This document shows, one piece after another, positions 33,868-42,080 of a stretch of 64,000 bases of DNA. The stretch is from Flavobacterium psychroterrae (GTDB lineage Bacteria > Bacteroidota > Bacteroidia > Flavobacteriales > Flavobacteriaceae). The stretch is taken from the NCBI RefSeq assembly GCF_018380615.1, contig NZ_JAGYVZ010000020.1, positions 1 through 64,000 of the forward strand. Reading direction: 5' to 3'. A program made the translations under genes and the position numbers. The notes beneath the pieces are model-generated. The model ran no database searches and had not been told where the DNA came from. It saw only the letters and a list, made by a program, of their open reading frames with translations. How positions within the stretch are numbered: position 1 is the first letter of the stretch; each line of letters begins with the position of its first letter.

Positions 33868-34407
33868 ATGGTTTATAAATTTAGAGTAATTCTAGACGCC
33901 GAAGAAGATATTTTTAGAGACATTGCAATTCTTGAAGATGATACTCTTGAAGATTTCCATAATGCAATCTTCAACGCTTTTGGTTTTGACGGAATGGAAG
34001 TAGCTTCGTTTTATACCTGCGATGAAACTTGGAATCAGGAAGATGAAATAGCTCTTTTTGATACTGGCGATGTTCCGGGAGAACAAAGAACCATGAGCGA
34101 TTATAAATTATCAGATCTCTTAGATGAACAAAATACTAAAATCATCTATGTATATGATTTCATCAATATGTGGACTTTTTTAGTTGAATTAGCCGCTATT
34201 GAAGATCAGATTGCCGGAGCTCCTTATCCTAAAACTTTATTTTCTCACGGAGAAATGCCTGACGAAGCCGGTGAAAAAAGCTTTGAAGCAGATATGCACG
34301 ACGATATTTACGGAGAATTTGAAGACGACCTGGACGAAGATGATCTTGATATGTTCGAAGGTGATGACAGCTTTGAAGATTTTGGATTTGAGGAGAATTG
34401 GAATTAG
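33868..34407 (+). CDS. Plasmid pRiA4b ORF-3 family protein
   Basis: A 179-residue acidic protein. The N-terminal half (residues 1-115) has the family layout Y-K-F-R-V-I-L, I-A-I-L-E-D-D-T-L-E-D-F-H-N-A-I, then F-Y and Y-x-Y-D-F strands. The C-terminal 50 residues are very rich in Asp and Glu (for example D-D-L-D-E-D-D-L-D). Family members are found in many genomes and on plasmids, with no known function. No transposase or terminal repeat is nearby, so the name does not imply mobility. Confidence 0.85.
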   Translation: MVYKFRVILDAEEDIFRDIAILEDDTLEDFHNAIFNAFGFDGMEVASFYTCDETWNQEDEIALFDTGDVPGEQRTMSDYKLSDLLDEQNTKIIYVYDFINMWTFLVELAAIEDQIAGAPYPKTLFSHGEMPDEAGEKSFEADMHDDIYGEFEDDLDEDDLDMFEGDDSFEDFGFEENWN

Positions 34408-34420
34408 AGGAAAGGTCCAA

Positions 34421-34915
34421 AGGTTCAGAGTTGCAAAGGTTCAGAGGTTTTCTTTAAAACCTGCGGTTTTACAATGTAATATTATTCCTATTTTTGTGTT
34501 TAGTTTTTTAAATATAAATTATGAATACTTTTCGAGACCTTTTAATTTGGCAGAAATCAATGAGCTTGGTAACTTCAATTTATCAAATAACGAATTCATT
34601 TCCTAAAGAAGAAATATATGGACTATCTTCACAAATCAGAAGAAGTTCAGTATCAATACCCAGTAATATCGCGGAAGGTTATGGCAGAGATGGAAATAAC
34701 GATTATTTGAGATTTTTAAACATTTCAATTTCATCACTATTCGAAATGCAAACCCAACTTGAAATCTCATTCAATTTAAAATATTTAAACGAGAATCAAT
34801 TCAATAAAATAAATGGAGAAAGCAGAGAAATAGAACGAATGTTAAGTTCTTTTATTCGAAAGATAAAAGACAGAAAATAACCTTTGTGCCTCTGAACCTT
34901 TGCCTCTCTGAACCT
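34421..34915. repeat. Inverted-repeat element enclosing a four-helix-bundle gene (second copy)
   Basis: The left arm 34421-34447 (AGGTTCAGAGTTGCAAAGG then TTCAGAGG) and the right arm 34889-34915 match as inverted repeats at 25 of 27 positions. Both consist of 8-bp words (GTTCAGAG, TTGCAAAG). The only gene inside is the four-helix-bundle gene 34521-34880, whose stop codon is 8 bp before the right arm. Confidence 0.8.
34521..34880 (+). CDS. Four-helix-bundle protein, 23S rRNA intervening-sequence (S23) family
   Basis: A 119-residue helical protein starting F-R-D-L-L-I-W-Q-K-S, with the family core S-S-Q-I-R-R-S-S-V-S-I-P-S-N-I-A-E-G-Y-G-R (about residues 36-56). The family was defined from open frames in 23S rRNA intervening sequences; free-standing members form pentamers and have no settled function. 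It differs strongly from the copy at 9354 but has the same genomic setting, being the lone gene in the loop of an inverted repeat. Confidence 0.93.
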   Translation: MNTFRDLLIWQKSMSLVTSIYQITNSFPKEEIYGLSSQIRRSSVSIPSNIAEGYGRDGNNDYLRFLNISISSLFEMQTQLEISFNLKYLNENQFNKINGESREIERMLSSFIRKIKDRK

Positions 34916-34924
34916 AAATAAAAC

Positions 34925-35983
34925 ATGATCAACTTATTCAACACCCACATCGAGACGCTTGCGATACACCGCGTAGGAAACAAAAGCAGAAACGAAGCGA
35001 TTTTTTTATCGGAACAGCCTTTTAACTTAAATGATGAAATTGTGCCTTTGATAAAAGAGTACTTTTTTAAACCTTTTAGAGAGAAAGAAGAAAACTATTA
35101 TCAGTTTGCGCACGAAGTCGATTTGGATTATAATGACATGTTTAAATATGCCACAGAGATTTTTGACAATCCGAATAATTTACAGGAGATTTCAAAAAGA
35201 ATCACTACACATTTATTCGAGCAGTCAAATCATCCGCACATTAAAAACGGAGAGGTTTATGTAACTTATTTAACGAATTTGAGTATTGACAATAATGTTG
35301 TTGACGCTATCGGAATTTTTAAAAGTGAGTTACAAGCTGACTTTTTACAGTTTGAAGAAAAAAACAGTAATCTTGAAATGATCTTGCAACAAGGTATCAA
35401 CCTGAGCAAATTAGACAAAGGTTGTTTGATTTTTAATTATAAAAAAGACGAAGGATATAAAATTCTAACTGTTGATAGTAACCGTTATGACGCGCGTTAT
35501 TGGTTAGAGCATTTTTTATCTGTTGATGCTTTTGAAGATGAAAATTTCATCACTAAAAAATACTTGAAATTTTGTCAAAGCTTCGCAAAAGATGTTGTTT
35601 TACCGGCAGAAGACAAAAAAGAAGAAGTGATGTTTATGAACCGTTCTGTGAACTATTTCGCAAAAAACGATCAGTTCGAAGAGCAAAGTTTCTTAAACGA
35701 AGTATTAGACAATCCTGACTTAATTCCTGAATTCAAAAATTATAAAGTTGATAAAGGAGAAAAATATAGCATCGAAGATGTAACCTCATTCCCTATTGCG
35801 AACGCAGCAGTTTCTGACGCCAGAAAATCGATTAAAAACGTTATTAATCTGGACACTCATATTCAGATTAAAATGGATTTTATTAATCCTGAAAGCGCAG
35901 AGAAATTTGTTGAAAAAGGCTGGGATGAAGAAAAACAAATGTATTACTATCTGGTTTACTTCAACAAAGAAGAAAAAAGCTAG
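34925..35983 (+). CDS. Nucleoid-associated protein (NdpA/YejK family)
   Basis: A 352-residue protein of the NA37/YejK family of nucleoid-associated proteins. It begins with I-E-T-L-A-I-H-R-V-G-N-K and has G-I-F-K-S-E-L (about residue 130), D-K-G-C-L-I-F-N and D-A-R-Y-W-L-E-H-F-L. E. coli YejK binds DNA and interacts with topoisomerases. It starts 9 bp after the right arm of the four-helix element. A terminator with a small T-run follows. Confidence 0.88.
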   Translation: MINLFNTHIETLAIHRVGNKSRNEAIFLSEQPFNLNDEIVPLIKEYFFKPFREKEENYYQFAHEVDLDYNDMFKYATEIFDNPNNLQEISKRITTHLFEQSNHPHIKNGEVYVTYLTNLSIDNNVVDAIGIFKSELQADFLQFEEKNSNLEMILQQGINLSKLDKGCLIFNYKKDEGYKILTVDSNRYDARYWLEHFLSVDAFEDENFITKKYLKFCQSFAKDVVLPAEDKKEEVMFMNRSVNYFAKNDQFEEQSFLNEVLDNPDLIPEFKNYKVDKGEKYSIEDVTSFPIANAAVSDARKSIKNVINLDTHIQIKMDFINPESAEKFVEKGWDEEKQMYYYLVYFNKEEKS

Positions 35984-36015
35984 TAGTTATTCATTTTCTA
36001 TTACTTACTTAAAAC

Positions 36016-36056
36016 AAAAAACGGCAGCTACATTCATTTGTAATTGCCGTTTTTTA
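36016..36056 (+). terminator. Terminator after the nucleoid-associated protein gene
   Basis: AAAAAACGGCA and TGCCGTTTTTT pair, with TAC/GTA closer to the loop. A near-copy lies 400 bp away at 36417-36456, after the next gene. Confidence 0.85.
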
Positions 36057-36149
36057 TTTTAAAAAGGGAATCAATTGAAAAATTTAGTAGATTTGATAAT
36101 GAAGGAAAATTACAGCTTTATATTTCACAAAACATTTCACTAAAAAATA

Positions 36150-36386
36150 ATGGCAGATTTTAAAAAAACAGAACTTACATTAGAAGAACGGGCGTTTGAA
36201 ACAGCAAAAATATTGCTTCAAAAATATCAAAATCCAAATGATCTCAAACTGGAAGAAAATGCAAATTTAGATGATTCTTACACTATTTTAATTACTCTTT
36301 TATATACTGAAGAACTGGCTGAGGAAGAACAATTAGCCATTTTATCAATCATAGATGAAATGAAACTACTCGACGGAAACAGATGA
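36150..36386 (+). CDS. Small protein of unknown function
   Basis: A 78-residue, acidic, mainly helical protein with no signal peptide and no motif I recognise. It is framed by two near-identical terminators, so it is a separate transcription unit. It starts M-A-D-F-K-K-T-E-L-T. The A+T content and codon use match the neighbours. Confidence 0.65.
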   Translation: MADFKKTELTLEERAFETAKILLQKYQNPNDLKLEENANLDDSYTILITLLYTEELAEEEQLAILSIIDEMKLLDGNR

Positions 36387-36416
36387 AAACAAAATATTCA
36401 TTTTCAATTCATAAAA

Positions 36417-36456
36417 CAAAAAAACGACAACTACATATCTGTAATTGCCGTTTTTT
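36417..36456. terminator. Terminator between convergent genes
   Basis: AAAAAACGACA and TGCCGTTTTTT with TAC/GTA form a stem with one mismatch and a T-run on the plus strand. It resembles the terminator at 36016. It also lies just past the end of the minus-strand TetR gene. Confidence 0.8.
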
Positions 36457-36472
36457 ATTAAAGTATTTTAAT

Positions 36473-37054
36473 TTATAATATTGAAAATACTGCTTTTACA
36501 ATATCATCATAAACTTGTTTATCTCTTTCACCGGCACGAGCCAAAACACGGATTCCGGAATAATTATTAAAAATAAATCGAGCTAAAGTTCTTGCATCTA
36601 AATTGTTAGATATCTGACCTAAATCCTGCCCTTTTTTCATCGCTTTTGTAAAAACCTCTTCCATTATCCGGCTATTATTTTTTACAATTTTTGCAATTTC
36701 TTCATCGTGCATGGCAAGTTCAACAGAAGAATTGACCATAAAACAGCCTTTTGTAATTCTGTCTTCCAAACTTTCCAAAACTGCTTGTTTAAAAACATCC
36801 TGCAGCGTTTCTTTTATATTATCCGACTTGTCGAAAAGTTCTACGATTTGATCTTGCGTATTTTTTTGATAACGCTGTAATGATTGTGTAAATAATTTTT
36901 GTTTGTCTCCAAAAGTATCATATAAGCTAGAGCGGCTTAATCCTAAATGCGTCACTAAATCCTGAGCCGAAGTTCCGTTGTATCCTTTGTGCCAAAAAAT
37001 TTCAATCGCTTTATCTAAAGCCTGATCTTCATTAAATTCTTTTGTTCTTGCCAT
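36473..37054 (-). CDS. TetR family transcriptional regulator
   Basis: A 193-residue repressor. The helix-turn-helix occupies residues 5-50: A-L-D-K-A-I-E-I-F-W-H-K-G-Y-N-G-T-S, then L-G-L-S-R-S-S-L-Y-D-T-F-G-D-K-Q-K-L-F. The rest is a helical ligand domain like that of AcrR/YcdC-type proteins. It lies downstream of an SDR gene in the same direction, and both have GGAAC..GTTCC-type operators before them. An NAD(P)-linked aldehyde or quinone response is plausible. Confidence 0.93.
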   Translation of the reverse strand: MARTKEFNEDQALDKAIEIFWHKGYNGTSAQDLVTHLGLSRSSLYDTFGDKQKLFTQSLQRYQKNTQDQIVELFDKSDNIKETLQDVFKQAVLESLEDRITKGCFMVNSSVELAMHDEEIAKIVKNNSRIMEEVFTKAMKKGQDLGQISNNLDARTLARFIFNNYSGIRVLARAGERDKQVYDDIVKAVFSIL

Positions 37055-37094
37055 AATCTATGAAATTAAATTAACCCGTTTGGGAGTAATTTTT

Positions 37095-37229
37095 AACACA
37101 TAGAAACATAGGTTTTGAATCTAAAAGAAGGCGTTCACTTATTTAAAATACACAAAGCTAACTATGTGAAAGAAATATGTTTCTTTTTTTGATTCCCTTT
37201 TAATTATAAAATCTATGTTTCTATGTGTT
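37095..37229. repeat. 135-bp palindromic repeat, copy A
   Basis: Left AACACATAGAAACATAGG (37095-37112) and right CTATGTTTCTATGTGTT (37213-37229) form the outer stem. The interior holds GGCGTTCACTTAT and GTTTCTTTT. Copy B (40723-40854) shares these in the same order. The arms are made of 8-bp words (ACACATAG, AAACATAG). Confidence 0.85.
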
Positions 37230-37274
37230 TAATTTAGTTATTATTAATTATACCCAATGGATTAAATTACTTTA

Positions 37275-37307
37275 CAAAGATACAAAAATACGGAACAATC
37301 ATTCCTG
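37275..37307 (-). promoter_or_regulatory. Promoter and TetR operator of the TetR gene
   Basis: The plus strand CAAAGATA (37275-37282) is TATCTTTG on the minus strand, a -7 box. Directly upstream, CGGAACAATCATTCCT (37291-37306) is an imperfect form of the perfect palindrome before the SDR gene. The order is the same in both promoters. Confidence 0.7.
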
Positions 37308-37325
37308 AATTGTAGTAAAAAAAAA

Positions 37326-38078
37326 TTAAACTACTGCATTAACAATAAGTCCGCCATCAACAACAATTTCAGATCCTGTAATAAATGAGGCGTCGTCTGA
37401 AGCAAGGAAACTAACCGTTTTTGCAATTTCTGAAGCCTGCCCGAAACGTTTCAATAAAATTTTCTCTCCTAAAATAGTTCCAAAACCTTCTACTTCTTCT
37501 TTTTCTAAACCTAATTTTCCATATAACGGAGTTTCAACAGGTCCAGGAGAAACTGCATTAACTCTGATTTTTCTTGGAGCTAACTCTGTAGCAAAAACTT
37601 TGTTTAAAGATAATACGGCAGCTTTACTTGAAGCATAAACACTTGAATTTGGCATACCAACGTGTGCATTTATAGAAGTATTGAAAATAATAGATCCGCC
37701 ATCGTTTAAAATGGGCAATACTTTTTGAACTGTAAAATAAACTCCTTTTACATTTACATTCATAATGCTGTCATAATGTTCTTCTGATGCTGAATCTACC
37801 GGAGCAAAAGCTGCAATTCCTGCATTCAAAAATAAAATATCGACTTTCCCAAATTGAGATTTTACTTGTTCAACCAAACTATCAATTGATTTTAAATCAG
37901 ATTGGTCTGATACAATTCCGGTGACATTTAATTCTGTTTCGGCTTTAGCCAAAGATTCTTTGTTTCTTCCTGTTACAATTACTTTTGCGCCTCTTGCTAT
38001 AAATTCGGCAGCTGTTGCATACCCTATTCCGCTATTTCCGCCAGTTATAATAGCGACTTTGTTTTCTAAATTTTTCAT
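37326..38078 (-). CDS. SDR family NAD(P)-dependent oxidoreductase
   Basis: A 250-residue classical short-chain dehydrogenase. The cofactor motif T-G-G-N-S-G-I-G is at residues 12-19, N-A-G at 85-87, and the catalytic Ser135, Tyr148 and Lys152 (Y-A-S-S-K) are all present, followed by V-S-P-G-P-V-E-T-P. Arg38 after the second strand (T-G-R-N) suggests NADP preference. It is controlled with the TetR gene through related operators. The substrate is unknown. Confidence 0.95.
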   Translation of the reverse strand: MKNLENKVAIITGGNSGIGYATAAEFIARGAKVIVTGRNKESLAKAETELNVTGIVSDQSDLKSIDSLVEQVKSQFGKVDILFLNAGIAAFAPVDSASEEHYDSIMNVNVKGVYFTVQKVLPILNDGGSIIFNTSINAHVGMPNSSVYASSKAAVLSLNKVFATELAPRKIRVNAVSPGPVETPLYGKLGLEKEEVEGFGTILGEKILLKRFGQASEIAKTVSFLASDDASFITGSEIVVDGGLIVNAVV

Positions 38079-38120
38079 TTTTATTTGTTTTACATTATTG
38101 ATTATTCAATTATTATGGTA

Positions 38121-38154
38121 CAAAGATATCATAACGGAACGATCGTTCCGTTAT
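38121..38154 (-). promoter_or_regulatory. Promoter and perfect 24-bp TetR operator before the SDR gene
   Basis: ATAACGGAACGA (38131-38142) is followed by its exact complement TCGTTCCGTTAT (38143-38154), making a perfect 24-bp palindrome. The plus strand CAAAGATA (38121-38128) is a minus-strand -7 box, so the operator lies in the promoter spacer. Confidence 0.85.
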
Positions 38155-38278
38155 AATTAAAGTTAATATTTAGTTAAAATAAATAATTGAGCTAAAAACA
38201 CTGATATTCAGGGATTAAAATATATAGAACTATAAACGAAAGAAATAATAAAATGAACAAAGATTCTTAATATTTGCT

Positions 38279-38286
38279 TAATTTTG
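38279..38286 (+). promoter_or_regulatory. -7 box of the GAF protein gene
   Basis: TAATTTTG matches TAnnTTTG and is 19 bp upstream of the ATG at 38306. The other part of this 227-bp gap holds the SDR operator. Confidence 0.6.
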
Positions 38287-38305
38287 CATTCTAAAATAAA
38301 CTAAG

Positions 38306-40675
38306 ATGGATAATCTTGTAGAATACGAAAGTCCTTTTACCACAATAATCTCATTTCATAAACTAATTGAATCATTTGAGGAAATTGCTTTATCGAATGT
38401 TGATTACCGTTCAAATTATGCAAAAGCTATTTTAAAAGAGATAGATTCTATTCCGCAATTAAGGACAGGAATTCAGGATTATAGTATCATAAAAAAAAAT
38501 GAAGGATTAATCAAGAATATACTGGCAGACTTATTTCCTACTGCTTTGACTAATAATGAAGTAAAAGCGGTTACAATTCCTTTTCAGAATATATCATTCA
38601 ACTACACGGAACGTTTTAAGAAAATTCTTAAAAATGCCGGAGATGAATTTTACATGGAAATTAGAAATTTTGATGATCATCAATTCTATATCAATAACTG
38701 CTGCTTAATTTTAAGTAGTTATTACAAACAAAAATTTGCTTTTAATAAACCATTCTTCTACGATATCCCTGACGAAGAAGGAGTTGAAAAACATTATAGA
38801 ATTCTATATAATGCTGATTTTATGGAAATTACCCCTTCAGAAAATGCAATACCTCTCACCCCGGATGATATTGATTTATTGATGGATAATTACAATGATC
38901 TAGCTTTATGGAAATCTAAATTTCCTCCTGGAAGCTGGACTTTAAAAGGTTTTGGAATTGTTTCTTTATTTGATGCAACTACAGAAAGTGCTATTTCTAA
39001 TTTGAAAAGTAATTTGCTGAAACCTGATGCGCAATCGGCAACATCTGATGAAATTTTAACGAATATCTTCAGATCTATTTTTATGATTGCCGATTTACAA
39101 GTTGGTTTCATAATTTACAATCAGGAAGAGGAAAAATTTATAAGACCAATAAAATTTGACAATAAAATACAAAGTTTTTTACTTTCTACAGATCAGGAGG
39201 TAGATTGTAAAAATGCTTTTTTTGGATGTTCATTCGAAAATTTACTGGATAATCAAGAACCTTTCGTTATTTCAAATGTTCAAAAATTCACTGAACATTC
39301 AACAAATAAAAGACTCGGCGAGCATTTGCTGAAACAAAATATTCATAGCTGTATTTTTGCACCGGTTATAAAAGACGGTCATTTATTAGGTGTTGTTGAA
39401 TTAGTTTCTTCAAAAGCCAGAGATTTAAATACTGTAAATGCAACAAAACTTGAATTGGTTCTTCCTTATTTAACTGATACAATTGACCGTTATAATACAG
39501 ACATGCAACATCAAATTGAGGCAATTATTCAGCGTGAGTATACTACGATTCATCCAAGTGTTTATTGGAAATTTAAAAAAGAATCACAAAATTATTTCCA
39601 GAATATAAATCATACTAAGGATTATATTTTTAAGGAAATTGTATTTAAAAATGTGTATCCGTTATACGGTCAAATCGATATTAAAGGTTCATCGGAACAT
39701 AGAAATGAGACAGTAAAAAAAGATCTTAGAAATCAATTAACAGCAATTTTACAAATATTTGAATCTCAGGATCCAAATACGAATCTTGTTTTATTGGAGC
39801 AAAGAAAATTTGAATTAGATTCGTTTCGAAATGAATTAAATTTTCCTTTAAAAGCAGATACAGAGCAACACATTCAGCGTTATATTGAGGAAGAAATTCA
39901 TCCTTTATTAAAAAACACGAAAGAAACGGCAAAAAGTCAAAAACTGGAACGTTTGTATTTTGAAAGTCTGGATGAAAAAAGCGGTTTATTTTATCAGGAA
40001 CGAAAGAAATTTGATAATGCAATGTCGATTATCAATAAAAGGTTAGCAACTGTTTTAGACAAAAAACAAATTGAAGCGCAACAAATCTATCCTCATTATT
40101 ATGAGCGTTTTAAAACAGATGGTGTTGAACACAATTTGTATATTGGAGCTTCGATTTCGCCAACAAAACCTTTTGATATTATGTATTTGCACAACTTGCG
40201 CTTATGGCAATTGCAAACGTTGTGCGAAATGGAATTGGAACATCATCAGCTAAAGGAATCATTGCCTTATGAATTAGATGTAACTTCGTTAATTTTGGTT
40301 TTTAGTGCTCCGCTTTCTATCCGTTTTAGAATGGACGAAAAACGTTTTGATGTTGACGGAACGTATAATGCAAGATATGAAGTAGTCAAAAAACGTATCG
40401 ATAAATCGAATATTAAAGGCACAAAAGAAAGAATTACAGAAAAAGAGAAAATCACAATTGTCTATTCTCAAAATAGTGAAGAGGCTGAATATTTGAAGTA
40501 TATCAAGTATTTGCAGCATAAAAAAATCCTTGAACCTTCAATAGAACAATTTGAGGTTGAGGATCTTCAGGGAGTTTCCGGTTTGAGAGCGATTCGCGTA
40601 AAAGTCATTAATAATAATGCAATTTCTGTTGCTCAAAAAATTACTTATCAGGATTTATTAGATGAACTCAACTAA
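38306..40675 (+). CDS. Large GAF domain protein
   Basis: A 789-residue cytoplasmic protein. A GAF-like domain is visible at about residues 250-400 (I-F-R-S-I-F-M-I-A-D-L-Q-V-G-F-I-I-Y, then S-C-I-F-A-P-V-I-K-D-G-H-L-L-G-V-V-E-L-V). The segments before and after are long and helical, and the C-terminal 250 residues have strands without a family I recognise. No kinase, cyclase or HTH motif is seen. It is a stand-alone gene. Confidence 0.8.
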   Translation: MDNLVEYESPFTTIISFHKLIESFEEIALSNVDYRSNYAKAILKEIDSIPQLRTGIQDYSIIKKNEGLIKNILADLFPTALTNNEVKAVTIPFQNISFNYTERFKKILKNAGDEFYMEIRNFDDHQFYINNCCLILSSYYKQKFAFNKPFFYDIPDEEGVEKHYRILYNADFMEITPSENAIPLTPDDIDLLMDNYNDLALWKSKFPPGSWTLKGFGIVSLFDATTESAISNLKSNLLKPDAQSATSDEILTNIFRSIFMIADLQVGFIIYNQEEEKFIRPIKFDNKIQSFLLSTDQEVDCKNAFFGCSFENLLDNQEPFVISNVQKFTEHSTNKRLGEHLLKQNIHSCIFAPVIKDGHLLGVVELVSSKARDLNTVNATKLELVLPYLTDTIDRYNTDMQHQIEAIIQREYTTIHPSVYWKFKKESQNYFQNINHTKDYIFKEIVFKNVYPLYGQIDIKGSSEHRNETVKKDLRNQLTAILQIFESQDPNTNLVLLEQRKFELDSFRNELNFPLKADTEQHIQRYIEEEIHPLLKNTKETAKSQKLERLYFESLDEKSGLFYQERKKFDNAMSIINKRLATVLDKKQIEAQQIYPHYYERFKTDGVEHNLYIGASISPTKPFDIMYLHNLRLWQLQTLCEMELEHHQLKESLPYELDVTSLILVFSAPLSIRFRMDEKRFDVDGTYNARYEVVKKRIDKSNIKGTKERITEKEKITIVYSQNSEEAEYLKYIKYLQHKKILEPSIEQFEVEDLQGVSGLRAIRVKVINNNAISVAQKITYQDLLDELN

Positions 40676-40722
40676 TTTTAGTTGAGTTCATTTATAGGAA
40701 TACACATCATGCAATTAATTTT

Positions 40723-40854
40723 AACACATAGAAACATAGCTTTTGAAACTTAAAAAAAAGGCGTTTCACTTATCTAAATACACATAGCTATGTTTAAGAA
40801 ACTCGTTTCTTTTACAATTCTTTTACATCTTTAAAACCTATGTTTCTATGTGTT
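40723..40854. repeat. 132-bp palindromic repeat, copy B
   Basis: Outer arms AACACATAGAAACATAGC and CTATGTTTCTATGTGTT, with GGCGTTTCACTTAT and GTTTCTTTT inside, match copy A at 37095-37229 in order and spacing. It lies between convergent genes. Confidence 0.85.
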
Positions 40855-40875
40855 GAAATTAAATCAACTAAAAGT

Positions 40876-42054
40876 TTAAATTGATTTAAAAGCAATTACA
40901 AATGCGATTACGGTAATAATTATTCCTATCATAAAAAAGTTATAGGCAATTCTTAATAAGTTGTATTTGCGCTGTAAAACTAATCCCAGATAATATAAAT
41001 CTTTAATCATTGTAGAATATAAGTAATCACGATCTTTCATCATTTCATTCATCGCCCAATCATATTCTTCTAGAGGCATTTTATAGAAATTTCCGAAAAA
41101 CAATAAGTTGATTTTTTTATTCTCAATATCTTCTCTGGTAAAAACTCCCGTAGTGACTTTTGGTCTTGTTGAAAGAATGGCGAAGATTATTGTAATCACA
41201 CTCGATATCAACATTATAAAAGTTGGAATTACTAAGTGCGCATTTTTTGGACTGTCTAATTTTGGTATAATCGATGAAAGTGCAATTGAGATAATAATAG
41301 CATTTACAGATAATAAAATATTGGCCTTACTATCAGCAATTCCGCTTAAGCGGGTATGATTTCCTAAAGTTACCCGAAATAAAGTATCAACTCCACGATC
41401 CGGTTTTTCGATTTTTTCTTTCTTTTTAATGTCATCTTCAAGCTTATCGGCTTCCTTTTTTTTCTGCTTCTCAATTTTCTTTTGAACCATCAACAAGTTT
41501 TTCTCTTTTAAAGGCTGCCATTTTTTCAGGGCGTGATCAGTATAAAAACGATGTTTATTCATTAAAAAATTCAGATTTTCTTTTGCCCATTCTGTATTTG
41601 AAAAATCTAAATTCCATGTGTTTTTTAATTCAATTCGCAACAATTCACAAGTAGTTTCATATTCAGTTCCCACAAGATGAGCGAAATCGGCATCTTTGAT
41701 TATTTTTTCTAAATGTGTTTTCGGAATATACTCTTTTACGGTCGCCATAATCAAGCTTGAAACAACTGAGATAAATTCATCTGTCTGTTCTTTTTCTTTC
41801 AAAAAAGTAGTAGCGATTTTCACACTTTCTGCTTCATGATTTTCATAGCCTACAATATAACCCGTATCGTGAAACCACGCCGCCACTAATAAAACTTCTT
41901 TATCATCGCCTTTAACATCTTCTTTTTTACAGAGCTCTTTTACCGCATTTACTACCGTTAAAGTATGGTTAAAATTATGATACGAATATAAATTAGAAAG
42001 TTTATCTTTGAGTAAATTACTGACGAAATCTTCGGATTGCTCTATTAAATTCAT
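40876..42054 (-). CDS. HD phosphohydrolase fused to a Pycsar effector-type (PycTM) membrane domain
   Basis: A 392-residue protein. Residues 20-190 are an HD domain: His30, His62/Asp63 in W-F-H-D-T-G, His73 and an Asp in K-D-A-D-F. A charged linker (about residues 185-215) leads to a PycTM-like domain (formerly DUF5706), with A-D-S-K-A-N-I-L-L-S-V-N-A-I and two membrane helices around residues 250-297, and a third near 370-389. In Pycsar defence, PycTM effectors damage the membrane on cCMP or cUMP binding. No uridylate or cytidylate cyclase gene is adjacent. The gene starts 26 bp from the divergent phosphoesterase gene. Confidence 0.85.
   Translation of the reverse strand: MNLIEQSEDFVSNLLKDKLSNLYSYHNFNHTLTVVNAVKELCKKEDVKGDDKEVLLVAAWFHDTGYIVGYENHEAESVKIATTFLKEKEQTDEFISVVSSLIMATVKEYIPKTHLEKIIKDADFAHLVGTEYETTCELLRIELKNTWNLDFSNTEWAKENLNFLMNKHRFYTDHALKKWQPLKEKNLLMVQKKIEKQKKKEADKLEDDIKKKEKIEKPDRGVDTLFRVTLGNHTRLSGIADSKANILLSVNAIIISIALSSIIPKLDSPKNAHLVIPTFIMLISSVITIIFAILSTRPKVTTGVFTREDIENKKINLLFFGNFYKMPLEEYDWAMNEMMKDRDYLYSTMIKDLYYLGLVLQRKYNLLRIAYNFFMIGIIITVIAFVIAFKSI
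42003..42010 (+). promoter_or_regulatory. Possible -7 box for the phosphoesterase-barrel gene, inside the HD-PycTM coding region
   Basis: TATCTTTG matches TAnnTTTG, 70 bp before the ATG at 42081. The two divergent start codons are only 26 bp apart, so any promoter must overlap coding DNA. The -33 match is poor. Confidence 0.35.
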
Positions 42055-42080
42055 GGAGATTTATTTTATACCACTAAATT

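Noticed and set aside
33868..34407. Mobile element inferred from the pRiA4b ORF-3 / IS1096 passenger family name
   Set aside because: There is no transposase, terminal inverted repeat or target duplication around the gene.
40876..42054. A complete Pycsar defence operon
   Set aside because: No nucleotidyl cyclase gene is found on either side; only the effector-like domain is present, fused to HD.
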